This document shows, one piece after another, positions 31,301-40,195 of a DNA stretch of 64,000 nt. The DNA comes from Marchantia polymorpha subsp. ruderalis (taxonomy: Eukaryota > Streptophyta > Marchantiopsida > Marchantiales > Marchantiaceae). Each line of letters begins with the position of its first letter. The stretch's first letter is position 1. The position numbers were made by a program, and so were the translations under genes. The notes below the pieces were generated by a model that saw nothing but the letters and a program-made list of their open reading frames with translations, was not told the origin of the DNA and did not search any database. The DNA lies in contig AP031352.1 of assembly GCA_037833965.1 (NCBI GenBank), positions 17,960,501 to 18,024,500 of the forward strand, written 5' to 3'.

Positions 31301-33077
31301 TCTCAGATTCCCAATACTCGTCAGTTGGTCTATCTGAGTCAGTGGTGGATTCCCCTCCTCTCGTCAAAGGAACCTTAACTCGATGGTTCTTTGGGCCTAT
31401 CCTCAAATAGCCCTTGTGCCATCGGTCCGTAGTCCTTACCGCCCTCAACCAAGGACGTCCCAACAGCAAGTCGTAGCTAGCTTCCTTGAGAATTTGGAAG
31501 GAAAGCAAAGTTTGCACTCCCCTCACACTAACCACAACTTTGTCTACCACCCCCAGTGGTCTTACCTTCTGTTTGTTGGCCATACCAACAATTATGCTAG
31601 AAGGTCTAGAAGGTTGCATACCCAACTTCTGCATCAACCTCTCAGACATGGCATTCACAGCCGATCCACCATCAACCAACACATCTGATACATCATGTCC
31701 ATTGATCCTCACTTCGATCTTTGAAGCATGTGTACATACCTCCGAAGCAGCCGCATCCACCACCCCAACTCCCACATTGGTCATGTGAGCCTTCCCCTTA
31801 GATTTCCGCTTCTTGGTCCTTGTGGAGATAAGACCTCCTCTTAACTCCTTCCGAATGGCTGGATTCAAGGCAATCAGCTGACCAACTGTTATATTGGCCT
31901 TCTGATTTCTTACATCCTCCACCACGTCATACTTAGCTTGAGAAGATGAAATGGAAAAGTCATCCATGCCCAACTTCTTCCTTGGTACTCTTGGTTGACT
32001 CACTCCACTTGACCGTGTACTTCGACTTGGCGTGTCCTCCATGAAAATCGACTCGTCCGCAAATCGGGCCCGCTTCTTCTCATGAGCAAGGATATCCACT
32101 TTCGATTTTGAGCTCTCCCCTTTCTCAAAAGTGCATTGATGAGGGAATACATCAATGGATGCTACTCCCTTATCCTTGGCTTGTTGCGTGGCCGGTGCAT
32201 TGTTGTTGTGCCGAACTCCATCATGTTGTCGAGGGTTAGGACAATTCCTCTGAAAATGAGGACCTCCACAAGAAAAGCAAGAAACCGCAAAGTTTCCTGA
32301 AGGTGGATTTCCTCTTGGAGGATAATTTCCATACCCCCTAGAGCCTCCTACTACGTTCTGATTCCTCTTCTCCCACAACTGTACTACATTGATCTTGAGA
32401 TCTGCTAGAGTCTCCGTGATAGATTTCAACTCATTTTGAAAATCCACACTAGGATTCGCTATCGTGGATGAAGTAGAAGTGTTTGAAACAATAGACCTTC
32501 CTACAACCGGTGGAGCTACTTCTCTAGCCACCAAGCTAGAATCATCATCTTCTAAGCTCTCCTCCATTCTAATAGCAATTCGAATGGCTTCAGCCTTAGA
32601 AGAGGGCTTCTCGTATCTCACCTTACTTCGAATCTCTGGTCTCAAACCTCCAACGAAGTTCTTCATGAGCATCGCCCTTATCCCCACCATTGTAGCATCC
32701 ACTTCGTCTCCGCCCTTCCTCAACACCACGTGGAATCTAGATTCCAACTTCTCGGTTCTCTCCACATAGGTCCTCACCTTCTCGTTCTCTCCTTGTTTCA
32801 AGAAGGTGACCTCACACATCAACTTTTCATAACTTTCACTGGGAAGAAAGTTTTCGATCAGGTTCTCCGTTAATGTCTCCCACGTGTCGTCCTCCGAATG
32901 CTCCCTCTTGTACTCCTTGTACCACTTGAGAGCAGAATCCTCCAAGAAATCCGGCAAAAGCATAGCCCACTCGTCTTTCTTCCTCTCATTGTTTCCTATG
33001 CAAGCCCTCTTGAAGTCCCTAACAAAAGCTTCTACATCCTCATTCTCCCTCCCATAAAATACCGGAAGCTTCCCCAT
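28311..33077 (-). CDS. gag-pol: F Gag-Pol polyprotein (about 1588 aa), intact
   Basis: The first ATG in frame is at 33077, with G at -3 and +4; a TAG lies 9 nt upstream. Domains in order: retrotransposon gag (about 15-190), zinc knuckle CFSCGGPHFQRNC (about 268), aspartic protease with VLVDGGSAVNAM (about 467), RT with WYSFGDGYSGYNQ and the FIDD active site (about 864), RNase H (YTDASN, EREAL, TDHKAL), integrase HHCC finger (about 1225-1265), DDE core (GIDFVGP, SDRGGEF, GLAERTN), then a GPF-type C-terminal module (YFGPFIVEKV). There is no chromodomain or PHD finger. Gag and Pol are made as one chain with no frameshift or stop. All catalytic residues are present, so it may be active. Confidence 0.95.
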   Translation of the reverse strand: MGKLPVFYGRENEDVEAFVRDFKRACIGNNERKKDEWAMLLPDFLEDSALKWYKEYKREHSEDDTWETLTENLIENFLPSESYEKLMCEVTFLKQGENEKVRTYVERTEKLESRFHVVLRKGGDEVDATMVGIRAMLMKNFVGGLRPEIRSKVRYEKPSSKAEAIRIAIRMEESLEDDDSSLVAREVAPPVVGRSIVSNTSTSSTIANPSVDFQNELKSITETLADLKINVVQLWEKRNQNVVGGSRGYGNYPPRGNPPSGNFAVSCFSCGGPHFQRNCPNPRQHDGVRHNNNAPATQQAKDKGVASIDVFPHQCTFEKGESSKSKVDILAHEKKRARFADESIFMEDTPSRSTRSSGVSQPRVPRKKLGMDDFSISSSQAKYDVVEDVRNQKANITVGQLIALNPAIRKELRGGLISTRTKKRKSKGKAHMTNVGVGVVDAAASEVCTHASKIEVRINGHDVSDVLVDGGSAVNAMSERLMQKLGMQPSRPSSIIVGMANKQKVRPLGVVDKVVVSVRGVQTLLSFQILKEASYDLLLGRPWLRAVRTTDRWHKGYLRIGPKNHRVKVPLTRGGESTTDSDRPTDEYWESESEESGSFSEVDTDISTSDQETSSEYSSDDNVQVQVIAAMELLPRPGVKKDPDKVEMSEEEVCRRLSTLRFGPKVTKEEKAKFLDIFRKYIHVFAFSYKDLKHVTLETHRIELEEKARPIRQKQRRINPPTALVVKEEIDKLKEAGFIYEVENSEWVSPIVIVKKKNGKLRVCVDYKKLNAVTKKDYYPLPFIDEILEEVAGHEWYSFGDGYSGYNQIQIALEDQLKTTFTTPWGTFAFRVMPFGLCNAPATFQRFMNRVFEPFIGKFVRDFIDDFCVYGRKADHFDHLIKILQRLEEAKASLNPEKCIFGCEEGLLLGHIISKNGIAVDPEKVTRIMELPFPATLTKLRQFLGMVGYYRRFILSFSNKAHALINYMKKGVEYELIFKDEAAKTAFEVLKKALVTAPILAKPDWGKPFILYTDASNIAVGCTLSQLDDEKHDHPIAYASRQMVQAEKNYSVTEREALAVIFSLKKFRHYLLGGRFTIVTDHKALKYIFNKPNAEGRIARWKLLLAEFDYTIEDRPGKKHANADLMSRAYDDGGDQSVDDTFPDEDLLVMDTVTTVPEEYKEIWDFISKGEFSQGMHQREKNALVKRCQPYMIMEKVLFHQGADGLLRRAVGRGEALQLMKEFHDGAVCGGHFAGKVTAFKILDAGYHWKGIFKDCVEYCKSCDVCQAFAKKSMKTPPMISVPVLGPFEKWGIDFVGPLNLTPRGNKFIVIATDYLTKWVEARPLKSTNEKEVGRFLYERIITRFGCPLELVSDRGGEFVGSMIQAMLEHFSIKARVTTSYKPNANGLAERTNYTLCMMLAKDADMDGSKHNWDKRLHAILWEYRTTWKTSTGYSPFRMVYGVESKLPIQFDLTTFTTIQQRLKKSNGAEAIKSRQQQLMELEEARALAMVRVERAQQLQKKYHDKRSGNQNLKPFKEGDWVMLFDAIRYKRARKKFLPKYFGPFIVEKVWGNFTYDIKELGGRHFDRVNHDKLKLFHRRSDSFTPRA

Positions 33078-33085
33078 TTCCAACT

Positions 33086-33087
<2 letters not shown>

Positions 33088-33116
<29 letters not shown>
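33088..33116 (-). repeat. 29-nt poly(A) tract just upstream of the F gag start
   Basis: The plus strand has 29 T in a row, so the element RNA has A29 ending 10 nt before the gag ATG at 33077. It lies between ORF1 and gag-pol. Confidence 0.9.
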
Positions 33117-33308
33117 CTATTGGAAATTTATATGGGGCTTCCTAATACAATATAAACAACACTAACTCCATCCTTGAGTAATTCATCAAAGGAAACACAA
33201 AAGGAATTGGTTGTTCCAAGATAGCCAAAGCTCTCTCCTCTCCTAGGCATACGATGAGTCTTACCCTCATCATCATCTTCTCCATCATTCGAATGATGAT
33301 CTCCATCT

Positions 33309-33752
33309 TCAGTTGGAGCTTGAACCCGCTGAGGTCACTTTCTCTGTTTCAGCACTTAGCTTGCCGTCAAACCCTTCCACAAGTGATTCCAGAAGTGCCT
33401 TCACTCCGCTGCATTCGTGTCCCGCTGGTAGCCCAATCACTCCGCAATTGTCACAAAAGGTGGCGCTTTGGGATTCATGTGGCGATGATGGTCCCAAGTG
33501 AAGTTTCAAATCTCCCAAGTTCCTCTTGCTCCTCAATCTTCTATCTTTGTTCCGCAGGGAACAATTGACAACCTTATGGCCCTCCTCTCCACAATAAAAA
33601 CAAGTTTCACGTTTGACTCTTGGAGATTGACTCACTACTCTTTCTTCAAACTCCACCTTGAATTCTCTTGTATTGGAGTCTAAAGACACTATAACATCCA
33701 AGCCTTGAGGTACTTTGGATAACCTAACCTTCCAACCTTCTTGTTCACTCAT
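33309..33752 (-). CDS. F ORF1: small zinc-knuckle protein (147 aa)
   Basis: It starts with ATG at 33752, between the PBS and gag. A canonical CCHC knuckle, CFYCGEEGHKVVNC, is followed by a second Cys/His cluster, CDNCGVIGLPAGHEC. The rest is basic and Ser-rich. It looks like a stand-alone nucleocapsid or RNA chaperone. Some plant gypsy lineages (Ogre/Tat) carry an extra ORF before gag. It is a separate ORF, not an N-terminal part of the gag-pol frame. Expression of gag-pol downstream of it would need reinitiation, splicing or internal entry. Confidence 0.7.
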   Translation of the reverse strand: MSEQEGWKVRLSKVPQGLDVIVSLDSNTREFKVEFEERVVSQSPRVKRETCFYCGEEGHKVVNCSLRNKDRRLRSKRNLGDLKLHLGPSSPHESQSATFCDNCGVIGLPAGHECSGVKALLESLVEGFDGKLSAETEKVTSAGSSSN

Positions 33753-34408
33753 TTTCCCATAAGGTAGAAACCACTCAAAAGACCTCTCCCAGAAACGCTA
33801 TCTACTTGACGAAAACTGTGAATAAAGAAATCAAAAACTTTTGCTTTGTTATCTTGCTTTTGTACCCCCTCAACTTCAAATCAACATAACTTCGTCTCTA
33901 GACGTGATCTCTCAGTGAAATTTTGACTCAAACGTAGCTTATCTTCCAATACACACTCGTACGAAGTTTCAAAGCCTAAATTGAAATACAGAAAAAGTAA
34001 TCAACTCTGTACAAACTTTCCAGAGAGCAGACTTTTGATACCCGTGAAAACCCACTCAACTTCTAACTCTCATATCTTTCTGTTAACACATGATCTGGAC
34101 CTGAAACAAAAACGTAAATTTTCTCTATCTTTCACTCTAAAATCAATAAAAACTTTGAAGAATACCTTCAAAAATACTTTTCGGTGTCTAAGATCACTTT
34201 TCTCTCAAAAAGACATGTTTACGTGAACAAAACATACAAAATCACTTCTAGGTTATCATATGAGACTATGGGATAAACAAATGGAATTTCGCTCTCAAGC
34301 ACACTCTCCGCTCTTTCATTCCCCAATGTTAACACCAAGTGATCCCTCATGGATACTTTCTCTCGAGCTAGAAATCGAATCCTAAACATTCCGCCTTCTA
34401 GATTGAGG
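33753..34408 (-). other. F untranslated leader
   Basis: No convincing gene between the PBS and ORF1. Frames are short and without motifs. Confidence 0.5.
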
Positions 34409-34425
34409 TCCCGGCAACGGAACCA
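34409..34425 (-). promoter_or_regulatory. Primer-binding site of F (tRNA-Asp-like)
   Basis: The minus strand reads TGGTTCCGTTGCCGGGA, 4 nt from the LTR. It resembles the plant tRNA-Asp PBS TGGCGCCGTTGCCGGGG with a few differences. Confidence 0.7.
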
Positions 34426-34429
34426 AAAA

Positions 34430-35287
34430 TGCAACCTCCGGGCTGACTCTCACTCAGGTTTACCTCTGATGGCTTTGTGGTAGCGCATCATGGTTCTAGA
34501 AGACTAAGATTCATACTCTCACTCATGTCCCAAACACCTTCTCTTACAAACTCTCATGTATCACTCCAACTCACACACAACTCTCCTCACATCACCCTCT
34601 TCACATAAATGCAAACACACGTCGATACTCCAAGATACTCAAAAACTTCACTCCTTCATTACTGAAACAAGTCCTCACACATGACTCTCCAAACTTGCTT
34701 GAGAGGTGCTACTCTACCTCTCTATTTATACTACTTGAGAAGTTACCATAGTAACATGTGGTAATTTCTCCTAACTTACTTTTACCTAGGTAAGTTTGAC
34801 TAACCTTCTCTACGTGGCAACATGCCATTGGCCTACCTAAACCTTCTAGAAGCTTCCGGAATCCAAGGTTGAGGTGGCGACATGCCATTGGAAGCTTTTA
34901 AACTTCTACAAGCTTCCTAGCCACTAAGTCAACATTAGACTTAGTCTAGCCAATCATCTTTCATACATTTAGTCAAACCAATCAAATCCAAGCTTCTAGT
35001 CAAATATCTAATCCCTTGGAATCTAGAACTTTTGTATGAGACAAAATAGAAGTGCTCATTCCTTGTGAAAGACAAAATAGAAGTGCTCACTCCATTCTTC
35101 TAGAACTCCGCTAATTATTCCGCCAACTATAGAGATTGTAGCTAAACTTAGTCATGACTAGATAAACTTAGTTATAACTAACTAGTTTAGTCATAACTAG
35201 CTAGTCTTAGCTATGCCTTGGCTAATCATCCTTATTCCTTTGACCACTTTTAAGACTTAGTACATATGTGCAACACCCAGTCTTACA
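34430..35287 (-). repeat. 5' LTR of F
   Basis: 858 bp, TG...CA. A minus-strand TATAAATA at 34723-34730 is the likely promoter, giving a U3 of about 560 bp. Confidence 0.95.
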
Positions 35288-35291
35288 GTGC

Positions 35292-36067
35292 TGTCGCATC
35301 ACCCGGTGCAGGATGCTCGCCCAGTGAATTGGAGTTCCCTCGATGACGCACTCCACAAAAGAGACCTGCCACAATGTGATGTAGCAGGCGCGGTGCGGCT
35401 GCAGTAATTGCATCAGCGCCGCGGACAAAGTCCGGCGAAATCGATCCTTGTAATCACGGGTCCTGTACCCATTCTTGGTAGACCTCCCGGTCTTGAACAG
35501 CTCCACAAATTGCGCCTCTTCCTGCTTGGTCACCTTGATGCTCTCACTGTCGAAAAGGAGATGCCCTGGCATGCCAGCACACCTTCCCAACGCCTGCGCC
35601 CAATCTTGGACTGTCCACCGATCAACATGCGGACGCAATCCGCGCGAGGGTGGTCCCTGTGGCTCTAGCCACTCGCGCACCATATTCGCACAGATGTAGT
35701 TCCATCCCCATAGCAAGAAATCGAGCTTTCTTGCTATTAAGCGCTCCTCGAAAGCGCGCAGCCCGTTCTGCGGTAGGCGAAGTGGCACCATCCGCAATCG
35801 GCTCGGTCTCGTCATTGCGTTCCTGGGGTTCGCTCGCCCGCTCATTCTACTTCCGCACCGCCCGAGCCTCTTTCTCTCTCGGCAAACTCTAATCGCCCTC
35901 AATTCCAAATCACGCGCATTCACTTCTCCCTCAATCAACAAGAAATCTCCTGTGCGACGACGTCGAGAATGTTCCGCAGCCAGCAGATGGATGCGCGCAG
36001 CGCGCACAAGAGATTGGAATCGCGAATTCAAGAATGGAACGTTCTCCGCCGCCCGGTCGAAGGTCAT
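35292..36067 (-). pseudogene. LTR-resident ORF in G 3' LTR, N-terminal part (split by F)
   Basis: It starts at the same MTF start as the intact ORF and runs to about residue 258, where F is inserted. It is very close to the E copy. The frame then reads into the F LTR and stops. Confidence 0.85.
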
Positions 36068-37314
36068 GGTCGGCTCTTGCTCGTGAAGAACGTCTCACTT
36101 GATGGCCGCGCCGGCTGTACGCTGGAACGGTCTTCGCTCTCACGCGGGGCTTCACGCTCCGCCGTCGCCGATTAAACTCTCACGCTCGAATTGGCGGATT
36201 TGAACTCCGCGAGCGTGTTACCCCGCGGACATGGGGGCGTAGCGCCGAAGGCGAGTTTTCCGCCTTGCGCGGTACACTTGTTCGTACCGCCCCTCGGCCA
36301 ATCCCCCTCTGCCTTGACGCGTGTGTCCGCATGTCGGACAAAAGTTCAACTCCTGCCTGTGCGCAGGCAGACTCCTCGGCGGATGCTCCGCCGGCGCGGA
36401 TCTTGAACATCCTCCTGTGCACAGGCGGTCGCCTATGCGCAGGCGAATTCCGTGCGCGGCGCTGCGCTGGCGCGGAAGGCGTTGACCGTGGTCAGCCGTC
36501 TCCGTCCAGTCTGTCCGTTCCTTGTCTCTCCGTCGGCGCTTCCGCCGCCGCAACTCCGTCCGTCCAAGAGCGCATCCACCCGTCCCGTCCGCATGGTCCG
36601 TACCGATTTGATTACTCTGGCGGCTCTTCCGACGTACGCGGCGCTGCGCTGGCGCGGAAGGCGCCGTACACTTTCTACCTCACAAGGCGCATTTCTAGGG
36701 CCCAAGGCGGATTTTCCGCCGACGTCGAAGCGCCTGTGCACAGGCGAACGCCTGTGCGTAGGCGGACTTCGCGCCTTCCCTAACCCTACTTCGCCTGTGC
36801 ACAGGCGAACGCCTTCGTCCGCGCATAGGACAAAACTTGATTCCCCCTTCCGCGTAGGCGGAATTCGCGCCGGTGGCGAACTCCTTCCGCCGTAGGCGAC
36901 CGCCTCCGTTTCTTCCAATAGTGATAACTCCCTACGTCCTCATCCGTTCCAAGCGTTCTTGGGCTCGTTGGAATCAGTGCGTCGAGCTCTTTCCAACGGG
37001 ACTCTAACTTGGTCAAGGCGCCCGAGGGTTGACCTAATTATGGAGGATTTCCCTACCGCCGCGGACGCAACCTCCGAAGGCGGGTTTTGCGCCTTGCGTC
37101 GTAGGGGTCCTAACTGCAGAGCTCGCAGGGAGGGTGGTGCCTGTCCTTACTGCTGCACCCCAAATCCCAGATTCCACAAGATCCCTCGAGAATCCCCGCG
37201 ATCTTCCGGATTCACTCCGTTTTGATGTACCGAAGGCTATTTACAATGCTGCCAGGGTACAGTTTTTCAAAAATGTTTTAATTTCCTCAAAATTGCCAAA
37301 AGTGGGGTACCACA
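35292..37314 (-). repeat. 3' LTR of G, U3 start (right of F)
   Basis: It continues the G LTR after F and ends in gtaccaca at 37314, next to the PPT. It includes the N-terminal part of the LTR ORF and about 1.2 kb of palindrome-rich U3. Confidence 0.9.
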
Positions 37315-37331
37315 TGCCCCCCTCCTCAATT
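37315..37331 (-). promoter_or_regulatory. Polypurine tract of G
   Basis: The minus strand reads AATTGAGGAGGGGGGCA directly before TGTGGTACC. A closely similar tract precedes the 3' LTR in L. Confidence 0.75.
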
Positions 37332-37351
37332 GTGAGCGCCCACGCGAACAC

Positions 37352-40192
37352 TCACATGTGGTATTTCTTCAACCGCCACCCGTTCACTCGGGTGCCTAAC
37401 AAATCGCCGGCCAGGTCCGCAAGTTGGATGGATCCATTCGGGAAGACTTCGACAACCCTGTAAGGTCCCATCCATCTTAGGTGCAGTTTGCCTGGGAATC
37501 TGGCATGCCTGCTGTCGTAGAGCAATGCCAAATCACCCGCCTGCAGGAGTACCGGTTTGATCTTTTTATCGTATCTCTCCTTTCGGCGGAGCTGGATTTT
37601 CCTGGTGCGATCTTCGGCGTCTTGTCTCCTCTCATCCAGCAGCGTGACCTCCTGTAACCTGTAGAGCTGACTCTCCTCTGCGCCCATCCTCTGCAAATCC
37701 AACGTTCGTTGGGTGGGTACTTCAAATTCGATCGGGAGGATCGGGTGTTGCCCATACACCAGAAAGTATGGTGTCTGTTTGGTCGTGATCTTCTCAGCTG
37801 TCCGGTACGCCCATAGAGCGGCTGCTAGCTTCGTATCCCAGTCGTGAGCGTGATTCACCGTGACCTTGAGTAGTATTTTACACAGCAGACCATTGGACTT
37901 CTCCGTCAGTCCATTTGCCTTGGGATTGTATGGAGTAGTCTTCCGGTGCTTGATGTGGAAATACCGTGTCAGATCTTCGATGATCTGATTCAGAAAATGC
38001 GTGCCCCGGTCGCTGACTAGCTCCAAGGGACATCCGTAGCGTGTGATGATCGACTCAAACAAGAAGGCTGCCACTGTGGCAGCATCATCCCTTCTGGTGG
38101 CCCTGGCCTCTACCATTTTGGTGGCGTAGTCCGTTGCTACCAGAATGTAGCGCCTTCGTGTACTTCTAGTCACTGGTTGTATCGGCCCTACAAAGTCAAT
38201 GCCCCACTTTTCGAAAGGTGCTAGAGGCATGATGGGAGTCAGGGGCCAGCGTGTTGTAGGCGTCGGTCTCCCCGTCCTCTGGCAACTGTCGCACTTGCGG
38301 ATGTAATCGAGAACATCCTTAAACATGGTCGGCCACCAATACCCCGCATTTAAAATCTTTGTGACCGTGTTCCTGGTGGCATAGTGTCCACCCGCCTCCT
38401 CTGTATGCATCGCACTCACTATTCTTGGTACCTCTGATTCCTCCAGGCATCTGCATAAGCGCTCATCTGCCATCTTCTTGAACAAAACCCCCTGCTGGAG
38501 TTGGTACGGGCCTGCCTTATGAATAAAGACAGTTCGCTGTTCCAAATCCATGCCTTCGGGACACTGGAGGGTTAGCAGATATCGATACAGGTCGGCATAG
38601 CGGGACTCATGTCCTGCAGACAACTGAAATAACTCTTCATCTGGAAAATCGTCCACCAATTCCTCCTCTATCGGCTGGGTCCATAATCGGGACAAGTAAT
38701 CCGCATTTTCGTGGTGCACCCCTTTCCTGGTCTGGACTGTGTAGGTGAACTCTTGTAGTAACAACACCCACCTGGCGATCCGACCGGATAGGTCGGCTTT
38801 CTTGACTAGGTGTTGCAATACGTAGTGGTCCACATGGAACACAAACTCGTAGCAGATTAGGTAGTGACGGAACTTTTTACAGGAGTACACCATCCCCAAC
38901 GCTTCTCTCTCCGTCGTGGTGTACTTCCGCTCTGCTAGAGACAGCTGTCGGCTCGCGAAGTAGATCGGGTAGTCCTTTTTGTTGTCATCCTTTTGACTCA
39001 GTACTACACCGATGGCGAATGCAGATGTGTCAACGTAAACATGGAATGGTCGATTCCAGTCTGGACTCCTTAGTACGGGAGCAGTCGTGAGTTTCGCTTT
39101 AAGAGCCTCAAATGCTGACTGCTGGTTCGCACCCCAAGCATAAGGCTCGTCCTTCTTCAACAACTTGGTCAGGTCCGCTGCCAGTATTGCATACAGGTGT
39201 ATGAATCTTCGGTAGTAGCCGACATGACCCAGGAATGCTCGCAGCTCTCTTAGATTCGTGGGTGGCTCAAGCTCGAGTATAACCTTGACCTTCTCGATGT
39301 CCACCGCAATGCCGTCTGCCGAGACCCGATGACCCAACAAGATCCCACTAGTCATAAAGAAAAAGCACTTCTCGGGATGCAGTGATAAACTGCTCTCTCT
39401 ACATTTATCGAAGGTCTGCTTCAAGTGACTTAGGTGTTCAGACCGCTTCCCAAAGACACAGAAGTCATCTATGAATATTTCCAGGAACTTCCTCAGTTGT
39501 TCCTGGAAGATATTGGTCATCATCCGTTGAAAGGTGGCAGGCGCGTTGCACAGACCGAAGGGCATCTTGTGGTATGCGTAAGTTCCCCAGTCGGTTGTGA
39601 ACGTAGTTTTATCCTTGTCCTGTTCCCGGATAGACACCTGATTGTAACCTGAGAACCCATCCGGGAAGCTATAACATTCATGTCCTGCGACATGGTCTAG
39701 AATGGCATCCGTGAATGGTAACGGGTGATGATCCTTGCGTGTTGCTGCATTCAACTTCCGGAAATCCTGACACACTCGTATCTTACCCGTCAACTTCTTG
39801 GGTACGATAACAATCGGCGACACCCACTCACTGCTGAGCACAGGGTAAATAATACCAGCACTCAAGTACTTATCTATCTCCTCCTTAACTAGCAAGGAGT
39901 ATTTTGGGTTGAGGCGATACTGGCGCTGTCGTATGGGTACTGAGTCGTCCAGTAAATCGATACGGTGTTCCCCATACCGTGCAGGTATCCCCTTCATGTC
40001 TTCGATCTTCCAGGCGAAGACGTCGACATAATGGCTAAGGAATGCCTGTACTTTCCTTAGCTCGTCTCCTCTCACTGCGCTTGATACCTTCAAGCACTTG
40101 TCGGGACTAAGTTGTACTTCGTGACAGTCACTAGGGTCGACAATGCCCTCGGTGTGACTCGTCTCACTCCTTCCCAGTCCCACAGTTAATTG
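37352..40192 (-). CDS. pol: G Pol: RT, RNase H, integrase (readthrough extension of gag-protease)
   Basis: The frame is the same as gag-protease, directly after its UAG. No ATG occurs at its start (the first candidate codon is GTG), so it should be made only by readthrough. RT contains PDGFSGYNQ and the FIDD active site (about residue 236). RNase H follows (VYVDTSAFAIG, EREALG). The integrase has an HHCC finger (about 590-633), the DDE core (GIDFVGP, SDRGTHF, GLTEKSN) and a GPY module (WMGPYRVVEVF). It ends with LKKYHM and has no chromodomain or PHD finger. It is intact over about 945 codons. It resembles F pol in order but is clearly a different lineage. Confidence 0.93.
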   Translation of the reverse strand, partial: QLTVGLGRSETSHTEGIVDPSDCHEVQLSPDKCLKVSSAVRGDELRKVQAFLSHYVDVFAWKIEDMKGIPARYGEHRIDLLDDSVPIRQRQYRLNPKYSLLVKEEIDKYLSAGIIYPVLSSEWVSPIVIVPKKLTGKIRVCQDFRKLNAATRKDHHPLPFTDAILDHVAGHECYSFPDGFSGYNQVSIREQDKDKTTFTTDWGTYAYHKMPFGLCNAPATFQRMMTNIFQEQLRKFLEIFIDDFCVFGKRSEHLSHLKQTFDKCRESSLSLHPEKCFFFMTSGILLGHRVSADGIAVDIEKVKVILELEPPTNLRELRAFLGHVGYYRRFIHLYAILAADLTKLLKKDEPYAWGANQQSAFEALKAKLTTAPVLRSPDWNRPFHVYVDTSAFAIGVVLSQKDDNKKDYPIYFASRQLSLAERKYTTTEREALGMVYSCKKFRHYLICYEFVFHVDHYVLQHLVKKADLSGRIARWVLLLQEFTYTVQTRKGVHHENADYLSRLWTQPIEEELVDDFPDEELFQLSAGHESRYADLYRYLLTLQCPEGMDLEQRTVFIHKAGPYQLQQGVLFKKMADERLCRCLEESEVPRIVSAMHTEEAGGHYATRNTVTKILNAGYWWPTMFKDVLDYIRKCDSCQRTGRPTPTTRWPLTPIMPLAPFEKWGIDFVGPIQPVTRSTRRRYILVATDYATKMVEARATRRDDAATVAAFLFESIITRYGCPLELVSDRGTHFLNQIIEDLTRYFHIKHRKTTPYNPKANGLTEKSNGLLCKILLKVTVNHAHDWDTKLAAALWAYRTAEKITTKQTPYFLVYGQHPILPIEFEVPTQRTLDLQRMGAEESQLYRLQEVTLLDERRQDAEDRTRKIQLRRKERYDKKIKPVLLQAGDLALLYDSRHARFPGKLHLRWMGPYRVVEVFPNGSIQLADLAGDLLGTRVNGWRLKKYHM

Positions 40193-40195
40193 CTA
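40187..40195 (-). promoter_or_regulatory. Leaky stop UAG-CAA-UUA between gag-protease and pol
   Basis: The minus strand reads GAA TAG CAA TTA ACT. The codons after the stop match exactly the UAG-CAR-YYA context known from tobacco mosaic virus to allow readthrough. Frames on both sides are the same, and pol lacks a start ATG. Confidence 0.75.

Larger units (their letters stand above)
27430..35287 (-). mobile_element. Element F: young Ty3/gypsy with single gag-pol ORF and an extra zinc-knuckle ORF
   Basis: LTRs at 27430-28287 and 34430-35287 are both 858 bp, and I see one difference (A/C near 28013 and 35013). Ends are TG...CA. The sequence gtgc flanks both sides (27426-27429 and 35288-35291); a fifth base is ambiguous with the LTR edge. 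Minus-strand order: LTR, PBS, ORF1, A-tract, gag-pol, PPT, LTR. All frames are open. It interrupts the LTR ORF of G, so it is younger than G. Confidence 0.95.

Noticed and set aside
33254-33568. 104-codon plus-strand frame in F
   Set aside because: Antisense to the F zinc-knuckle ORF, which has clear CCHC ligands.
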